This document shows, in pieces, positions 37,001 through 52,000 of a DNA stretch of 64,000 bases; positions within the stretch are counted from its first letter, which is position 1, and the number at the start of each line of letters is the position of its first letter. Origin of the DNA: Sinotaia quadrata (lineage: Eukaryota; Mollusca; Gastropoda; Architaenioglossa; Viviparidae); NCBI GenBank assembly GCA_028829895.1, contig CM054177.1:34373064-34437063 (forward strand), written 5' to 3'. The translations under genes and the position numbers were made by a program. Below the pieces are notes generated by a model, which did no database searches, was not told the DNA's origin, and saw only the letters and a program-made list of their open reading frames with translations.

Positions 37001-40000
37001 GATACAATCTTTCAAGTCTCTATGCACACTATTTGTTGACAATGGTATTTACATGCATAGGATGATGACACACTAAAAATACAAAGCATATTTAATATAT
37101 TCTACAATTGTGCCAACCCAATTTACAAATCACTTCCATTCAAAAATAACTGAGCAACCTTTCTGTAAGATAAACAATAAGAAAAAAAGAAAGAAAAATA
37201 TAATAACAGAAGGGCTTCAGAATTAAAGCAATAAAAAAACAATGATCTGACCATCTGCTCTAAAAATATTCCTCATGAATATTCCCTGAACATAAAGAAC
37301 ACTGACTGAAATACTGATGACCAGTATGAAGCCAGAGTCCAGACCAGCGAAGAGAGAGTTGTCTGTGGCTAAAAGACACATAACTCTACACTCAGTTTCA
37401 ATACTCTTCACTTCCTCTCCATTACATGTTGAGAAGAACACCAGACTTTTCTCACTGCCCAAGGCCATATTTGGTGGATTAATGCTGTCTGATGACAGAA
37501 CAGCCATACTTAGAACTCCAGAGAATGGATATTCTGCATCTTGCTTTCCATCCTGGTAAGACAACATAAAATTTATCATCACAGTAAGAACTAAATGCAA
37601 TTTTCTGATCCTAGTAAAAACAAAACAAACACAATTTATCATCATAGTAAAACAACAATAACAAAAAAATTTGCAATTTTCTGATCCTTGTAAAACAAAA
37701 CACAATTTATCATCATAGTAAGACACAATAAATGTTCATTTTTTTTTTTTATCTTAGTAAGACAAAACAGTTTTCTAGAAAGACAATAAACATGCCCTTT
37801 CCTATCCTAGTGAGACAAGCACACAGGTTCCTATCCTAGTAAGACAACAAGTATATATATATATTCCTACCATAGTAAAACAACAAACATACAGATCCTA
37901 TCCTAGTATTATAAACAAGCATACATGAACTATACTAGTATGACAACAGGCATACACATTCCTATCCTAATAAGTCAACAAGCATACACATGTTCCTATC
38001 CTAGTATGAAACAAGCATACATATTTCTATCCTATTCCTAATAAGACAACAATCTTATCCTAGTAAGACAACAAGCACATGTTCCTAATAAGCATACACA
38101 TTCCTTTCCTAGTATGACAACAAGCATATATGTTCCTATCCTAATAAGACAAACATAAACATTCCTATCCTAACATGACAACAAGCATACATATTCCTAT
38201 CCTAGTATGACAAGCGTATATATCCCTATCCTAGTATGACAACAAGCACACATGTTCCTTATTCTAATAAGACAACAAGCTTATATATTCCTAAGTTAGA
38301 CAACAAGTATGCATGTCCTATCATAATAACACAACAAGCATACATTCTAGTAAGACAACATGCATACATATTCTTATTCTAGTAGGATAACAAGCATACA
38401 TGTTCCTAGCCTAGTAAGACACAATAAATGCTCATTTCCTCTTCTTAATCTTAGTATTATAGTAAACTAAGTAAGGCAAAACAAATGGACATTTTACCAC
38501 CATATAACGACAGAATTATATATATATTTTTTGCACCTTAAATATACTTATTTTTGACATCCCTACATATATTTAAACAAAATCAAAAAAGTTACACCCA
38601 CAATATGATATAATGTATAAAAAAAAATATGTTACATTTTTTCTTACATCCCATTTTAGTATATGACATTATTATTATTATTTTTTTTTATAAACTTTTC
38701 CTGCATTACACAGTAAATGAACAGTAATCAGGCAAATGAAATAGTATAAACATTTGTCAAGAAATGAAATAGTATAAATACTAGTAATCAGACAGATGAA
38801 CAGTAAAAACAGAAGTCAGACCAGATGAATGGCACAAACAGCAGTTTATATGAAATGCTATAAATAGTAATCAAGCAGATGAGAAATGGTATCAACAGTA
38901 ATCAGACAGATGAAATGATATAAACAGCATTCAGATAAATGGAATAATAGTAATCAGATGGAAGAATTGATATAAACAGTAATCAGGTAGGATAAATGGT
39001 ATTAACTGTAATAGATAGAAGAAATTGTACAGTTAACAATGAGGGGATGAAATAATACAAAGAATAAGGAGACTGACAGATGAAATGGTATTAAGAGAAG
39101 TCAGACAAATTAACTGATATCAATAATAAGTAATCACTCAAATTAAGTGCTGTGAGTGGTAATAAACTGACAAAAGAGAGTTTATGAAATACTGACAATA
39201 ATATCACTTTCTAAAGTTAACACCTCTTTAAACAAATGACAATACTGCTGATATTATAGGAATTTATTGCGGCCCAATTTTTTTTTCTGGTATCTTGACA
39301 AGTGAAAAAAAAATCAGGATAGTTTAATATCCATTATCAATATGGCTTAATACAAAAGTTAAAATGTTAACAGTTCAGAGTTAAATGCTGGTTCATACAA
39401 GAGCCTTATTTATTTGTATTTAATATATGCACAGGTGTTTGAGGCCAGAGGGCCAAATTTCCAATTGATAGTGAGTGGATGGCCACCATATAGATGGCTT
39501 AGTAGAAAAAAACAACACAAATAATGAAATATGTCCTTTACATTCGTAATAATGGTAACATCCAAAAGTCCTATGGGGGCCCGCATAACTTACAAAATAT
39601 AGCTTACAAAATATAAATTGGCCATTCATGACAATGGGAAACACTAGTAATCCCTTGTCTCTATGAGAAAAGCATATACATTATATTTATCTCAGTGACT
39701 CAATGAGTAAAGCATACTTATTATTTAGAGTATACAGTGACACAAAAACAAAATTAACTTAATAACTATGATTGAGGGAAATAAACTGCACATATGCTGA
39801 TCTCTACAACTAAAGATGAACACAAACCATGTAAATATTCAACCTATAATGAAAGACAAAAATGAGAATTGATAAACCCACCAGTAAACATTCACTCACC
39901 AGGGTGTAACTAGCAACTCCATGTCCCTGGAAGCAGACAAACAATAGATGCTTGTAGACCTGTAGCCCCACAACTGATGTACAAGGCCCTGCAATCTTTA

Positions 40001-43000
40001 AACTTGGACTTATTTCCATATCTCCAACTTTCTTATATTCCCAGTTTGGTTTATAAGGAACATTTACGTTGTCCTCTGCTTCCTTTAATTTGGTAAATGT
40101 TTCACAGATCCTTTCACTTTCAACATGTTCACATTCTGCCTGATGTTTGGATTCTGTACAAGGTGATGAAAGAAAACTGGTATGGGTTCTGGCATCAACC
40201 AGTGGATGAAAATTGCGCTGGAGATTTGCACGGAATGCTTTCAGATTCTCTGGCTTAAGTCGAAGTCTGAGTAGTCCATAAACGAAAAAAAATTAACAAA
40301 ACTTAATTCTTAATTTAAAATATTTAAATATATCTCAAATATTATCAGAGACAAGTTTTTACTTAATGACAATGAAAAATTATATAGGAATCCTGATTAA
40401 TATGACTAAAATGATTTATATTATGAAAAAAATATCAATGTGTTTAGATTTCAGCCACAGTGCTAAATTTTAAACCATTTTGAATATGAAGAATTAATGC
40501 TGTAACTTACATATTATAAAATTATAGTCTTATCCTCTATACTAAAACCAATCATCCACTGGTATTACTTCTAGCCACAAAAGGAGGCACCATTTTCAGT
40601 TCAAAACAAATCTGTATTACAAATAATTACAAAATAAATAAACACAAATTCATGCAAATATCTTAGGCATCTCTCACACTAATTCTGAATATAAAAAATA
40701 TTAACACATGATATTTCAATCTTTATATTTAAGACAACACACTTTAAATGGTTTGTATTAATTTACATTATTTGACATTGTGCAAGTTAGCATTAAAAAC
40801 AAAAGGAAGCCTGTACTTAAACACCTACTTCTTATTAACTGCTTTATATCATAGTGCTCAAAATGAAAGCCAGTCAGTTTTTATTTTCTCAAGTATGAGT
40901 CCTAAGGCTAGAGCGCTATTAATAGTGTCTTTGGATTCACTAATCTTAAAGTTTCAAATAGCTCTCTTAAATTCCTCAAACACATTACAGATAAATTCAT
41001 TTGACATTTAACAAGTGTGATACTTACCAAGTCTGAGTAAAAAATAGTTAATTTGGCAATAAATACCATGGCTTTACTTTAAAAATGACAATTTTCTGGA
41101 TTGATTTGAATAACAGTCTTTGAATTTGAATTACAATCTTACCATGTGTCAGTGTGTTCTGGTGTGTTTGTTAACAATGATAAGAGTAAAATATTCACTT
41201 TGAAATAAACAGATTATGTTGCACATGGTGTACAAGAAAAAGTGATAAATAATACATGACAATGAATATCTCATTCAAATAGTTATATACATCAAATAAA
41301 TTTCATTACAAAGAAAAGGCAACAGTCATGCTTACAGATCTGGGCTGATGACACAGTGGGCAACTGTGCTACTTTCCTCTGCAGTTGACAGCTTCTCTTT
41401 CTTCATTATAAAATCTTGTTTTGTGTCCTCAAACAATGTGTTAGATCTAACTTTTTGATCTTCCATACTCTCAGCTTGTACTGAGTTAGCCAAAGGTAGG
41501 GCTCTGCTCTGCATCTTTGGTAAAAGTCGCATGCAAGGTATATCAGATGCTGCATCATCTTCATTTGAACTGACATCTGAACTGGATTCCATCACAAAGG
41601 ATCGCAGATGCTGGAAAGCTTGGTCTCGATCCTTTTTTGTCTTTCTCTTCTTTCGATTGCTGTCTATTGGGCTTGGCTCTTTGTGAACATCTGGGTACAC
41701 TGTGTCTAAATTAATGTTTTCAAGCTGGAATGAGCAGGGTGTCATGTGAAGAATAGTCTTGCTATTTGTATTTCCTACATATTTTGTGGAGCTTTGACTT
41801 GTGCTACAGCCTGAAGTCATGGCAGTACTGTTTTTGCAGGACATGATTTTGGTTTGCTCACCAAGTGATGCACCACTTGAGGTACACCAGCCATCTGTAT
41901 CTGAAAGAGAACATTTGCTTTTGGACAAATCAGTTTTGTCCTTAACTAAATGAACATAATGGCTTAATTTTGGAGTGAGATTGGATGGATTTTCTGACTG
42001 CTTTTCCAGTGGAATTTCATCATCAACACTTTGATCAGTGGTGCTTCTTTTACAAGAAATGCTTCTTACTTTTGATCTTACCTCTGAGCCATCAGCATAA
42101 CAGGATTTTTCTGTTTCAAGAGGTTCTGTAAGGCTGCTGTCACTAGTTAAGTAGTTCACAGGTTTTAGTACAAACATGGACATTGTTTGAGGGCTGCCTA
42201 TCTCTCTGACATGACTGGTGAGTGGCAGAGTGTGAACAATCTGCTGCACCAGGCCTGATCCTCCACTGCTGCTGATGCTGCCTAAATAGGCTACAGTACC
42301 TATGTTAACACTGGAAGTCTTGGGCAAATGACAAGTGTCAGCCTGGCCTTGAGTTTTTCTTGAGGTAAAGCAAAGGGGAAAACTGAGAGACTGCTCTTCT
42401 GAAAGATCAGCAGAATTACTGACATCACATGGTGCAAATTTGCTGCCAAGCATACAATTGGAATAAACTACCTCAGTGACAGTGGTACTGTCATTTGATT
42501 GGGCAGCAGAGCAGAGTGTTTCCTGTTCCTTATCACTGTGACAGAAAGTTGTTTTTAAATTATGAATTCCACTTAAACTGTCACCAGACTGCTCTAAAAG
42601 TTTTTCACCTTGTGTTTGTGAGAAAACATCAAAAGATAGTGATGCAGACTTCTCTTTCTCAGTGCTGATGGAAGTAATGCTTGACACTCCAATGCTACTA
42701 CCTACTGCACTATCACTAGGACTACCAGGAAATGCAGTACTTTTGACATCAATGGTAGATGATGTTAACGGCTGTGAGAACAAGTTATAGGATGAAGCAG
42801 TTGAAGGAAATGATGAAAATGAAGCATTGATGTGTTTTGGGTATTCATTTATACCATTCCTTTCTTTACTAACATCAGTCTTACTATCTCTTTGTACAAT
42901 CTCACAATCAGGACTTTCAGCCATTATTTCTTTTTGCATAATTTCACAATCAGGACCATCAGCTTTTATTTCTCTTTGTAAAATATCACAATCAGAAGAT

Positions 43001-46000
43001 GCAGTAGCTGATAAACAAAGTGAGTTACTATCCACAGAACTGTTTACTCTTCCAGAGGAACACAAACCTTGGGTTTCTTTGGAGCAAGAAATGATAATTT
43101 CTTTTGGGGTGCTACAGTCATTGTTTGCAGATGAGTTTGATGACCGAGGCATTACTAGCCAGCTGGGAAGGGTGATGGATGAGCCAAATTGTAAGAAGGG
43201 ATTGCTATCTTGAGCATCATGCATACATCCAGTTGCTGTGTCCTTCAGTGGAGTGACATCAATTTTAGTTGGAGGTACAACAGGTTTGTGTGAATTCTTT
43301 TCTTGAGCAGATTCCTGACAGTCTTTCTCTAGATGAGATGAAAGGTGTCTTATGAAACCTAAAACAAAAAGACTTGAAAGTTGTTATCAGGAGAAATATA
43401 AATTAAAGGGAAAGTGAGGATACTCTGAAATGATTACTAATGATTAAAAAGCAGTCCTTTATAATGTCATCCTACTTATTTTACAAAGAAGAAATTGTGT
43501 AAAAATATTCCTTATGCCTTAAGAAGCAAAACAATATAAAATGAATTAAGGAAAGAGAAATGTAAAGGACTCTGTAAATTTATATATTTACATTGTCGTC
43601 GCCCACCTTCTCTCCAAAGAAAGAAGGGTAGTGGCTAGTCGACGCCACGTAGGACTTGCATAAATATTATTACAAATCCACACACAGAATACCATGATGG
43701 TTATTTGGCTCGAATTTTATTCTGCGTGTAGGTTACGTATTGCCGACATGTTTGCATGTGTTATTGCATACGGGTAAGGGTGAAGTGTAGACAGCACAGA
43801 TGACACAACGTGTAACAACGACCACAACTGCTCTTTTCAAAACCATAGACAGGAAAAGCATCAACGTATAAATTAAGCATCAAAGTATAAATTCAAATTT
43901 ATTGATCTATGGGTTTCCTCTCACATGTTGGTTAGTCAACCATGCACAACTCACACCCATGGGGTGGGCAGAAAAGAGAGAAAGAAAAAAGAATGATGAA
44001 TGATGAAATAAAATAAAAGAAATACAAAATTCAAGATTCTTCATGCAGTACTATTTCTAAAATATGTTAGGCATTATTTAACATAAAATAACTGTCACTA
44101 TTTCAAAGTTCTGGAGCCACTGCTCTTATATCAAAATTCAATAATTCAACAATAAACAATGTCATTCGACTTGCAAGTCCTTCTCAAGATAGTCACATCA
44201 GCATTTTCTTATATTAATCTTAAAATGATTTTTCACTGTTCAACGTAGATTTAAGTTTAAGGTTTATTTTAGGTTTAATTCTTAATTAAGGTCCTAAGCT
44301 TTAGTTTTAAGTTTTAGGTTTATGTGCTCTGAGATTCCTACACTAGTTGATAAATATATGGAGGATTAGGCAGGTGAAATACAACTGATTGAAGAAATAG
44401 TCTATATAAATAAACTGGCTGAAGGGTGGTGTGATGCGTATGAATTTAACAACAATTATAAGATCGACACTGAATCTGATAGCTTTTGGTACTGTTCTCT
44501 GTCCAAAACAAAACACACCTGAAAACAAATCATTACGTTGTTGACTCAGTTGTTCTCCCTCTGCTTGTAACTGCAAAAGAAAACACTCATTAATATCATA
44601 CGAAAAACAGGGTACTTTTATTAACGAAATATACAATTAAAAAAAATTATATTTATTTTATAAACAACGATAAAAGTGCAACCCATTTAATTTGAACATA
44701 GTTGATATTATTTTTTAAATTAAAATTTTCAAATTCAAACTAAGTAGTGTCTGAAGTATTTCCTTCTTTATTACTATGTTACTGTATGTAGTAAATAATA
44801 TGTCTAATTGGAAAAAGAAAAATGAAGTTATTATATGGTAAATTATGCTACACCATGCCTATGGAAGAATGGCTTGTATAAACTGCAAAAGTGCAAACAA
44901 ACAATCCAAAGAAGAAAACTTTTTCCCTTTCAATTTAAAGCCATTAAATATTAATTACTGCCAATGTGCAACTGGACTCTCCAGCTCTGCCAATTGTTAA
45001 GAATGTTATCACTGTTTTCAATACAATGGTAAAAACTAATCAAATGAGGAATTAGAAAGAGTCAGATAACTTATCAAAGTCATCTATGTCACTGTCAGAG
45101 TAATGAATTTCTGAGTGAGATTTTACCACTATTATTTGTCATTTTCACTGAGTAAATGGTACATACATTGTCTTGCCAAGAACAACATAATGCACGGGAT
45201 TTATCTTCATCACTACTTAAAAATTTCTCTAAAGTCTAACATATCTGAGAAAAATTATCTTTCCTTCATTAGAATTATATTCTAGTGTGAATCAAGATCT
45301 CTGCACATGTGCAAAGAGTGACAACTTCATACTTCTATATAATCTTTGAGTGGTGTTCTATTTAAAAAAAAATAATTCAAAACTTTTGTGGCATTGGTTC
45401 TGAAAGGTGCTAGATGTAATTTTACCATTATACAAGACAGTCAACTTTGGAATGCAGCTCCCTACTTGGCCAGTCTGGTTCTGTGGAACCATTACATGAC
45501 AAGACTTGCAGCAGACTATCACTAACATCTGACATGTAGTCTTATAAGACTTTTCACACTCATTTGCACTCTAACTATATTCATCTTTAGTATGTACAGT
45601 ACTAATCTTTCATCCGGCTTGTGGTTACAGTCCATACATCATCTGGATCTTGATGAATAACAAAGAGATCTACAACATGCAACTGTACCTGCATAACATT
45701 CAACCAACAGTTGACCACTGTCTGCTAATACCTGTTACCAGTTGAAGATGAAAAGACTGGCTTTCTCACCATTTGCAAGGAATGGACATAACACTGCCAT
45801 TATTCTAACTTGGACATCTTGCTATCCAATCTATATAACTACAAGTATCTGTAGGCATCTGCTAGAACACTCATCACCACAACTACAATATCCTTTCAAC
45901 TAAAACAAGTATTGCAAAACTATTATTATGTAAGTACTATTTCCTTAAAACCTTATAAATCCATTTTATATTAAACCCAGTAACCAATTAAAAACAGTTG

Positions 46001-49000
46001 AATAAACCAAAGTTTTACAGAAATTAGCTATTCTGGCCTTTTTCGTTTGACAGCTCAAAAAAATGTGAATCAAGTAATCTTTTAAAAATTCTAAATATAG
46101 AGCTCTGATCTTGTGCTTTGATCATGATCATGATATCAAAGAGGTGATAACAAAGCTTTCTTAAGTGAATCCTTGCTTTCATAGATTAAGAGTGGTTTTT
46201 ATCTCTCAGAATGTTATGTTAATCAGTTTCAAGAAAATTGTGAAATGTGGTGCTGTGAACTGTGAAAAATACTGTAAAGTGTAAAGGTGTTAATTTATAT
46301 ACATTTCCACATAACCCTTAAAGAAAATTAAAATTGGAATCTTTCAGTATATGACCTCAAATTCTGCATTCTGTAGTAGTAATTTAAAAAAAAAAATGGA
46401 TACCTATATGTATTTTCACAATTATCTTGCCCAAGAAATGAGATTTCTAATAAATCTTTGGTTGAAGGAAGGCAGTATTCCATCAATCAATAAATAAATG
46501 ACTTTTCTGAAGTAAAATTTGGAGCCTACTACCAAAATGACTGAAGTCTTTGCAATGTACAATATTGTTTTGAAAGAAAACAAAGTAATAGCTGCTGTTA
46601 AGTTGATGTCATGAGGTTGCTATATCTAGATATAAATTTATAGTTTTTGTCCAGTAAATGTAGATCTATATGCCAAGATAATTTAATGCTTCATCAAAAC
46701 AATCAGTTAGTTATGTTTGCCTCAAAGCTTATCCAGTAATAATGTGGTTAAATATATTTAAATTTTAATTTATAAAAACAACATAAAACATTTTAATTTG
46801 TATATTTGTTTAAAAAACTATGCAGATTTCTCCAGCACATTCATAATACAAAATGCACACACCTTTTCACAGAGTTATCAAATTGTAACTGGATTATAAC
46901 AATATAATCCATATTCTTATCATATATTAGTTTTTATTACATTCATTTAACTCATTTTGCAACAGGGTAAAATTACTATTAGAAACATAACAGAAATTAC
47001 ATCTAAAATAATATTTATTATTAGTAATAGTAAATGAGAAGTAATAATAATTAATTCCAATACTTTCACATTACATGTAATTTCATTCATAATTGTAGGG
47101 CAATTTTTAAATACTGTATGTAAATACTAAATTATTTAAATGTACGATAATTATTCACCAGCTACCTATCTAAGATAGACAGCAGAAAGTTTGTCAATCT
47201 ACACAACTACCAACTTGCAAGCTTTGTGTGCTCACCACGGAGCAATGGAATAAACTGAAAACTGACAATAAAATGCACACCAGGAAAAATGGCATCCACT
47301 ACTACTCACCACTTCTGCAAGTGCACACAACAAAAAATGCAACATATGCAGGATAATTAAATCAAACACTGAAAGAGAGGACTATTGCATACTCATTCGA
47401 CCAGCAGAACTTCATCAGTGTTTCAGAAACATCCTTCAGTCACTCAAAGGCAACTGCTTAAACCATAAATATGCAACAATTGAAACCCAGGCAGCCACAA
47501 TGAAATTATAGAAAATTACCTGCACTTTGGCAACCAGGATGATGAACTGACACAACTTGTGTTCCAAGAAACAGAATGAGAAAACTGCAACAACCAATAT
47601 GCCACAGATACAGAGCAAGAAGACTCACAACCATCAGATGAAGACATTGAATCAACAGCTGATAGCATGCAAACAGAATAACGACAACATACCAAAAAAC
47701 TATATGGATGCAAATAGACCCACCCCTCCCAAACGAAGCCTCAGCTAAGCAAAGTGATGGAACAGGGACTAAATGCAATGACATGCGAACGTGAAAGATG
47801 AAGATAAAAACTGTGTGATGCTAACAATGAATAATGACACACAGCAGGCAGAAATGCAAATGACTACTACCAAAAAGAAAAACAAAAAACAACAAACACA
47901 TGTGATCACCACAGCGGAACAATAAACAGAAACAAGCATCAGGACTGCCATAACAAGAAAAACAAATGCTACACTGGCAGAAGACAGCTCACAACAAACG
48001 TAAGCCTTAAAATGCAAGAAGCACCAAACCAAGAGGCAATGACACAAATGAAAAAAAGATGAGAAGACTGCCAAAATTCATCTGCGACAGAAAGAAGCAG
48101 GCACAGACCAACAGAACAGCACACCAGGATTCCAAAAAATACCAAAGACACCTTCACAGTCAACCACCACAACCAGATTGGTTAGGCTGGAATCTTAACA
48201 AAATCAACACTCTACAACTCGCCTAACACATGGCATTTGCCATTACTCATTCTGATGGTGGAGAGAGTTTTTCAACACAGCCAAATATGGAAACAGGAGG
48301 TACTGAAAATTCTTTTCTTTTTTAACTGAAGATAGCTGCAGCACAGGAAAAATTACTGTTCAACTTCAAGTCTCAAACTCGGCAAGAAATTCCCTGGTTT
48401 ATGCAAGAACATAATTATATTAAATATATTTTAAATTTAATTCTTTGTTAATTTTTTGTGAGGTATTGCAAGCTCACAAAGAAAAATATTTTAGGTAAAC
48501 TCCAAGATTGTCGGATGGGATAACTGCTGAGTATGTATATACACACGAAGAGTTATCAAAAAGTACACCCATACTTATTTATACCTTCAAGCTACATGAT
48601 CTTAATACTATTCAGTGGTGTTTACACAACTTTAATCTCAGGGTGTGTATTACCTCCTCCCTCTTTCAAGGGCCCCCACTTCATCATGCAGTACAGACAA
48701 TGATGCAGAAAAATAAACAAGTACAACATGATCAAACAGTGTGACAATTATGGCAGTTACAAATAACAACCTACAGATTCTCAGACAAAACAACCAGCCT
48801 AGTAATAATAATTTTAATGAGGGAAATAATAAAAGGTTATAAATATGAAATCAGGTGCAACATCGTCAAATGCAAACAGTTTTAATTTATGATTATGTCA
48901 GTAAATTGAATTAATATTTGTTTCTCTCTTTGTACTGTACTTGTATCTCGAGCACAAAAGAGGGCCCAAATCACCATTTAACATCAGTTATCTCGTTCCC

Positions 49001-52000
49001 CATGACTAATCATTGCCGGCTTTTGAAAATGTTAGTTATCGATGCCTTTCAACTGGCTTACACCTTTTTATGTTAATTAGCCCACTTTTGAAGTAACCGT
49101 GCATATGATACTTTTCAGAACTGTGTCAGAGCGAAATGACTCATGAATTTAATTTTGACATTGGGTAGCTTTTTCGTAAAAACGAACTATAGGGTACCCT
49201 GCAGGTTTTTTGTGATTTTGTGAGCGATCTTTGTGTTGGAAAATATAATGAAAGGTTTGTACATTTTATTGTATACATATACTGGTAAATCTCTGCTTGT
49301 TAGTTGGTGCACATAAGCCTTTTGTTGTTAGCAAACAATGTACATGTAGATGTACATACATTTTTATAGCATGCCGATCGCGTCATCAAATAAATCGCGG
49401 CAACGCTCTTGTGTAAAAAATCACCAAACACGTGCATATACATTCTCATTCATTAATGCACATCATGTACATAAAGAAATTTCAAGTGCTTGTTATAGTA
49501 CTGTAATATATTGCTGCCATATTGGTTTTTGGTAATCTTGATCATCAGTTATCTCAACACATTTTGGCAAACCCCTAGTCTGTCAACATATCCGAGTTCA
49601 ACTGTAATAATTCAGGGTATAATTAAAAAAAAAAAGTGTATGTCATATGTGCATTAATTAATTTTTGTCAATTACTCAATCAACCAAGCTGCTTTTTATT
49701 TGCAGTGATGAAATTTTATTTGAAATATGTACTTTTTTTTATTACTTAGTTTGGCATAATTATCTTTTTATTTGTTTTATGTGAAAAACTGGTTTTAGGT
49801 AAATAATATATGGCTCATTCTCTGGGGAAGTATACCAGAAAAGGCGGGTCCATATGAAATTTAAAAAAAATAAATAAAGCATTGAAATACCATGTGTTTA
49901 TATTCTCTATATTCAGAATTTATGTGAGAGATACATAAGATAGTTATGTGAATACATGTTTATTTATTTTATAATTATTTGTAATACAAAGTGGTTTTGA
50001 AATGAAAAATGGCACCTCTTTTTGTTACATGAATACATATAACCATTTTGTATAATTTTCATTGTTATAAATAATCCAACAAACTTACCATATCAAGATT
50101 TTCTTAGAAGTGATAATACATTCAAGCAATATTCAATATTCTTTTTGTCTGCAAACGGTCAATTTTGTGAAGAAAGAATTAAAGTTTTGGATCCGATTTA
50201 TGTAGAAACTAAGCGTTGCAAAGAATCTGCCTTCAAGCTGCAATAAGTCAGATAAACATGCCATGCGGATTTAATTATGTATTATTTTTCTTTTTACTGG
50301 AAGTATTCATACTCTAATGGTTTTCAAATTTATTCGTTACATTCAGAAATATTCAGCTTTAGGGAAAACGGATTTCATTTCCTCTTTATCATGTTACAGC
50401 AGAACTAATAAATTTGTAAATATAAAATAATGACAATAATATCGCGAACTACTTCTTATATTTTTCAAAGGTGACATTCCAGAAAGATAACTCTCCATAT
50501 CATTTTGTCTTCGTATGATGAGTTTAAATATCAAACAAAGAAAACTTTCGTTTCCCATTCTGATGACATATTTGCAACAGTGAGGTGGGAACATTTTTGG
50601 AATCATCTATATTTCAAAACAGCTAAGATTTCTGATAATCTTGATATATTAAATTGATTAACATCGTAAATAGCTTACATATTTATGTATATATCCATAT
50701 GGTTTCTTTTTCATTTAAAGTTTCACATAACTGTGCATGTTTTAAACCTGAGCAAATAACTTAATAAGGGTAGAAAAACCTGTGAATTACATTCAAGAAT
50801 TGAAATATCATGATTAGGCTTATTATATATATTAAAAAATATATATTTAATTAGACACTTTGTTTATTACTTAATATTATCTTTGAAGCATAATAACTTA
50901 GCCCGTTCTGTTTAGTTGAGAAAAATAGAGCTTCTTTTATGATGGCTGATAATTTTATTAATAGGATTTCCAATTCCATGTTGCGAAGTTGTAGTTTTAC
51001 ACCCTATTTTAAATAAAAATATATCCAGATTAAGTTAATAATTTAGGTTAATAAATTAGTTTGTAATGAGATAATTATATTTCTTATTTTAAAATCTTTT
51101 TTGGGTAAAATCTTACTTTCTAAGTTTGCAACTTTATGACTTAAAGTTAAAATTATAAAAATAGGAACAAGCTTCTAATAAAATTTAGTGTAAAAAAACA
51201 AACAAACAAACAAAAACTCATAGTTTGTAACCTGAACCCTTTTTCTTTGTAAGCTGCTCATATGTGCCACAATTTCAATAAGTGCCTTGTAAAGTTGAGA
51301 CAAATGCACATCGATATCACGCATCTCTGCAAATACAAGATCCTGCTTTTGACATACTTCCTGCACTTGGCTTAGTATTCCAGATGCTTGGCCTATTTAC
51401 AGACACAAGTAACAAAATATGCACCAGTATTAAATTGTCATTTGAATAATATAGTTACTTAATGATAATAAGTAAAATCTAATAATCTAAAAGTAATACA
51501 TGTATGATTTTATTTATAATTTTACAGGATCACTGTAAAATGTATGCTATAAAACTGTTATAGAAACTAACGATAATTATATCAATTTATATTTCTCATT
51601 TTTATTATTATTAATATTATATTTTTTGAAAAAATGTGAAAAAATGTATGTGTTTACATCCAGCTATTATTCAATTCAGTCTGAAATCACAAAAATTATG
51701 AAGAAAGCAAATATACTGTTCATACCAAAATACCTATATCATTTCAACAGCCAAATGATGTTTGCATACTACTTTTACAAGTGACTGATTTTTACTTAAA
51801 GTTTATGCCAATTCCAAATCAAAAGTTTATGCCAAGTGACTTAAGTAAGAAGTTCCTCTTGCGGGAAAGAAATTATGTTAGTAGAATGTCTCTCTAAATG
51901 ATGTGAGTAAGGGGTAGAGTTCTGCAGCGACATATGATCCGCGGCATCTATTGGGATTTATTATTTAATACATGAATTATGATTCCAGCCATTTGTATTA

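Noticed and set aside
37223..37726. Full 167-codon minus-strand frame as one exon
   Set aside because: Only 37552-37307 fits the propeller and phases; the extensions are the acceptor-derived repeat and intron.
42827..43213. 128-codon plus-strand frame
   Set aside because: Antisense shadow of the ZNF106 Ser-rich exon, whose splice phases and composition support the minus strand.
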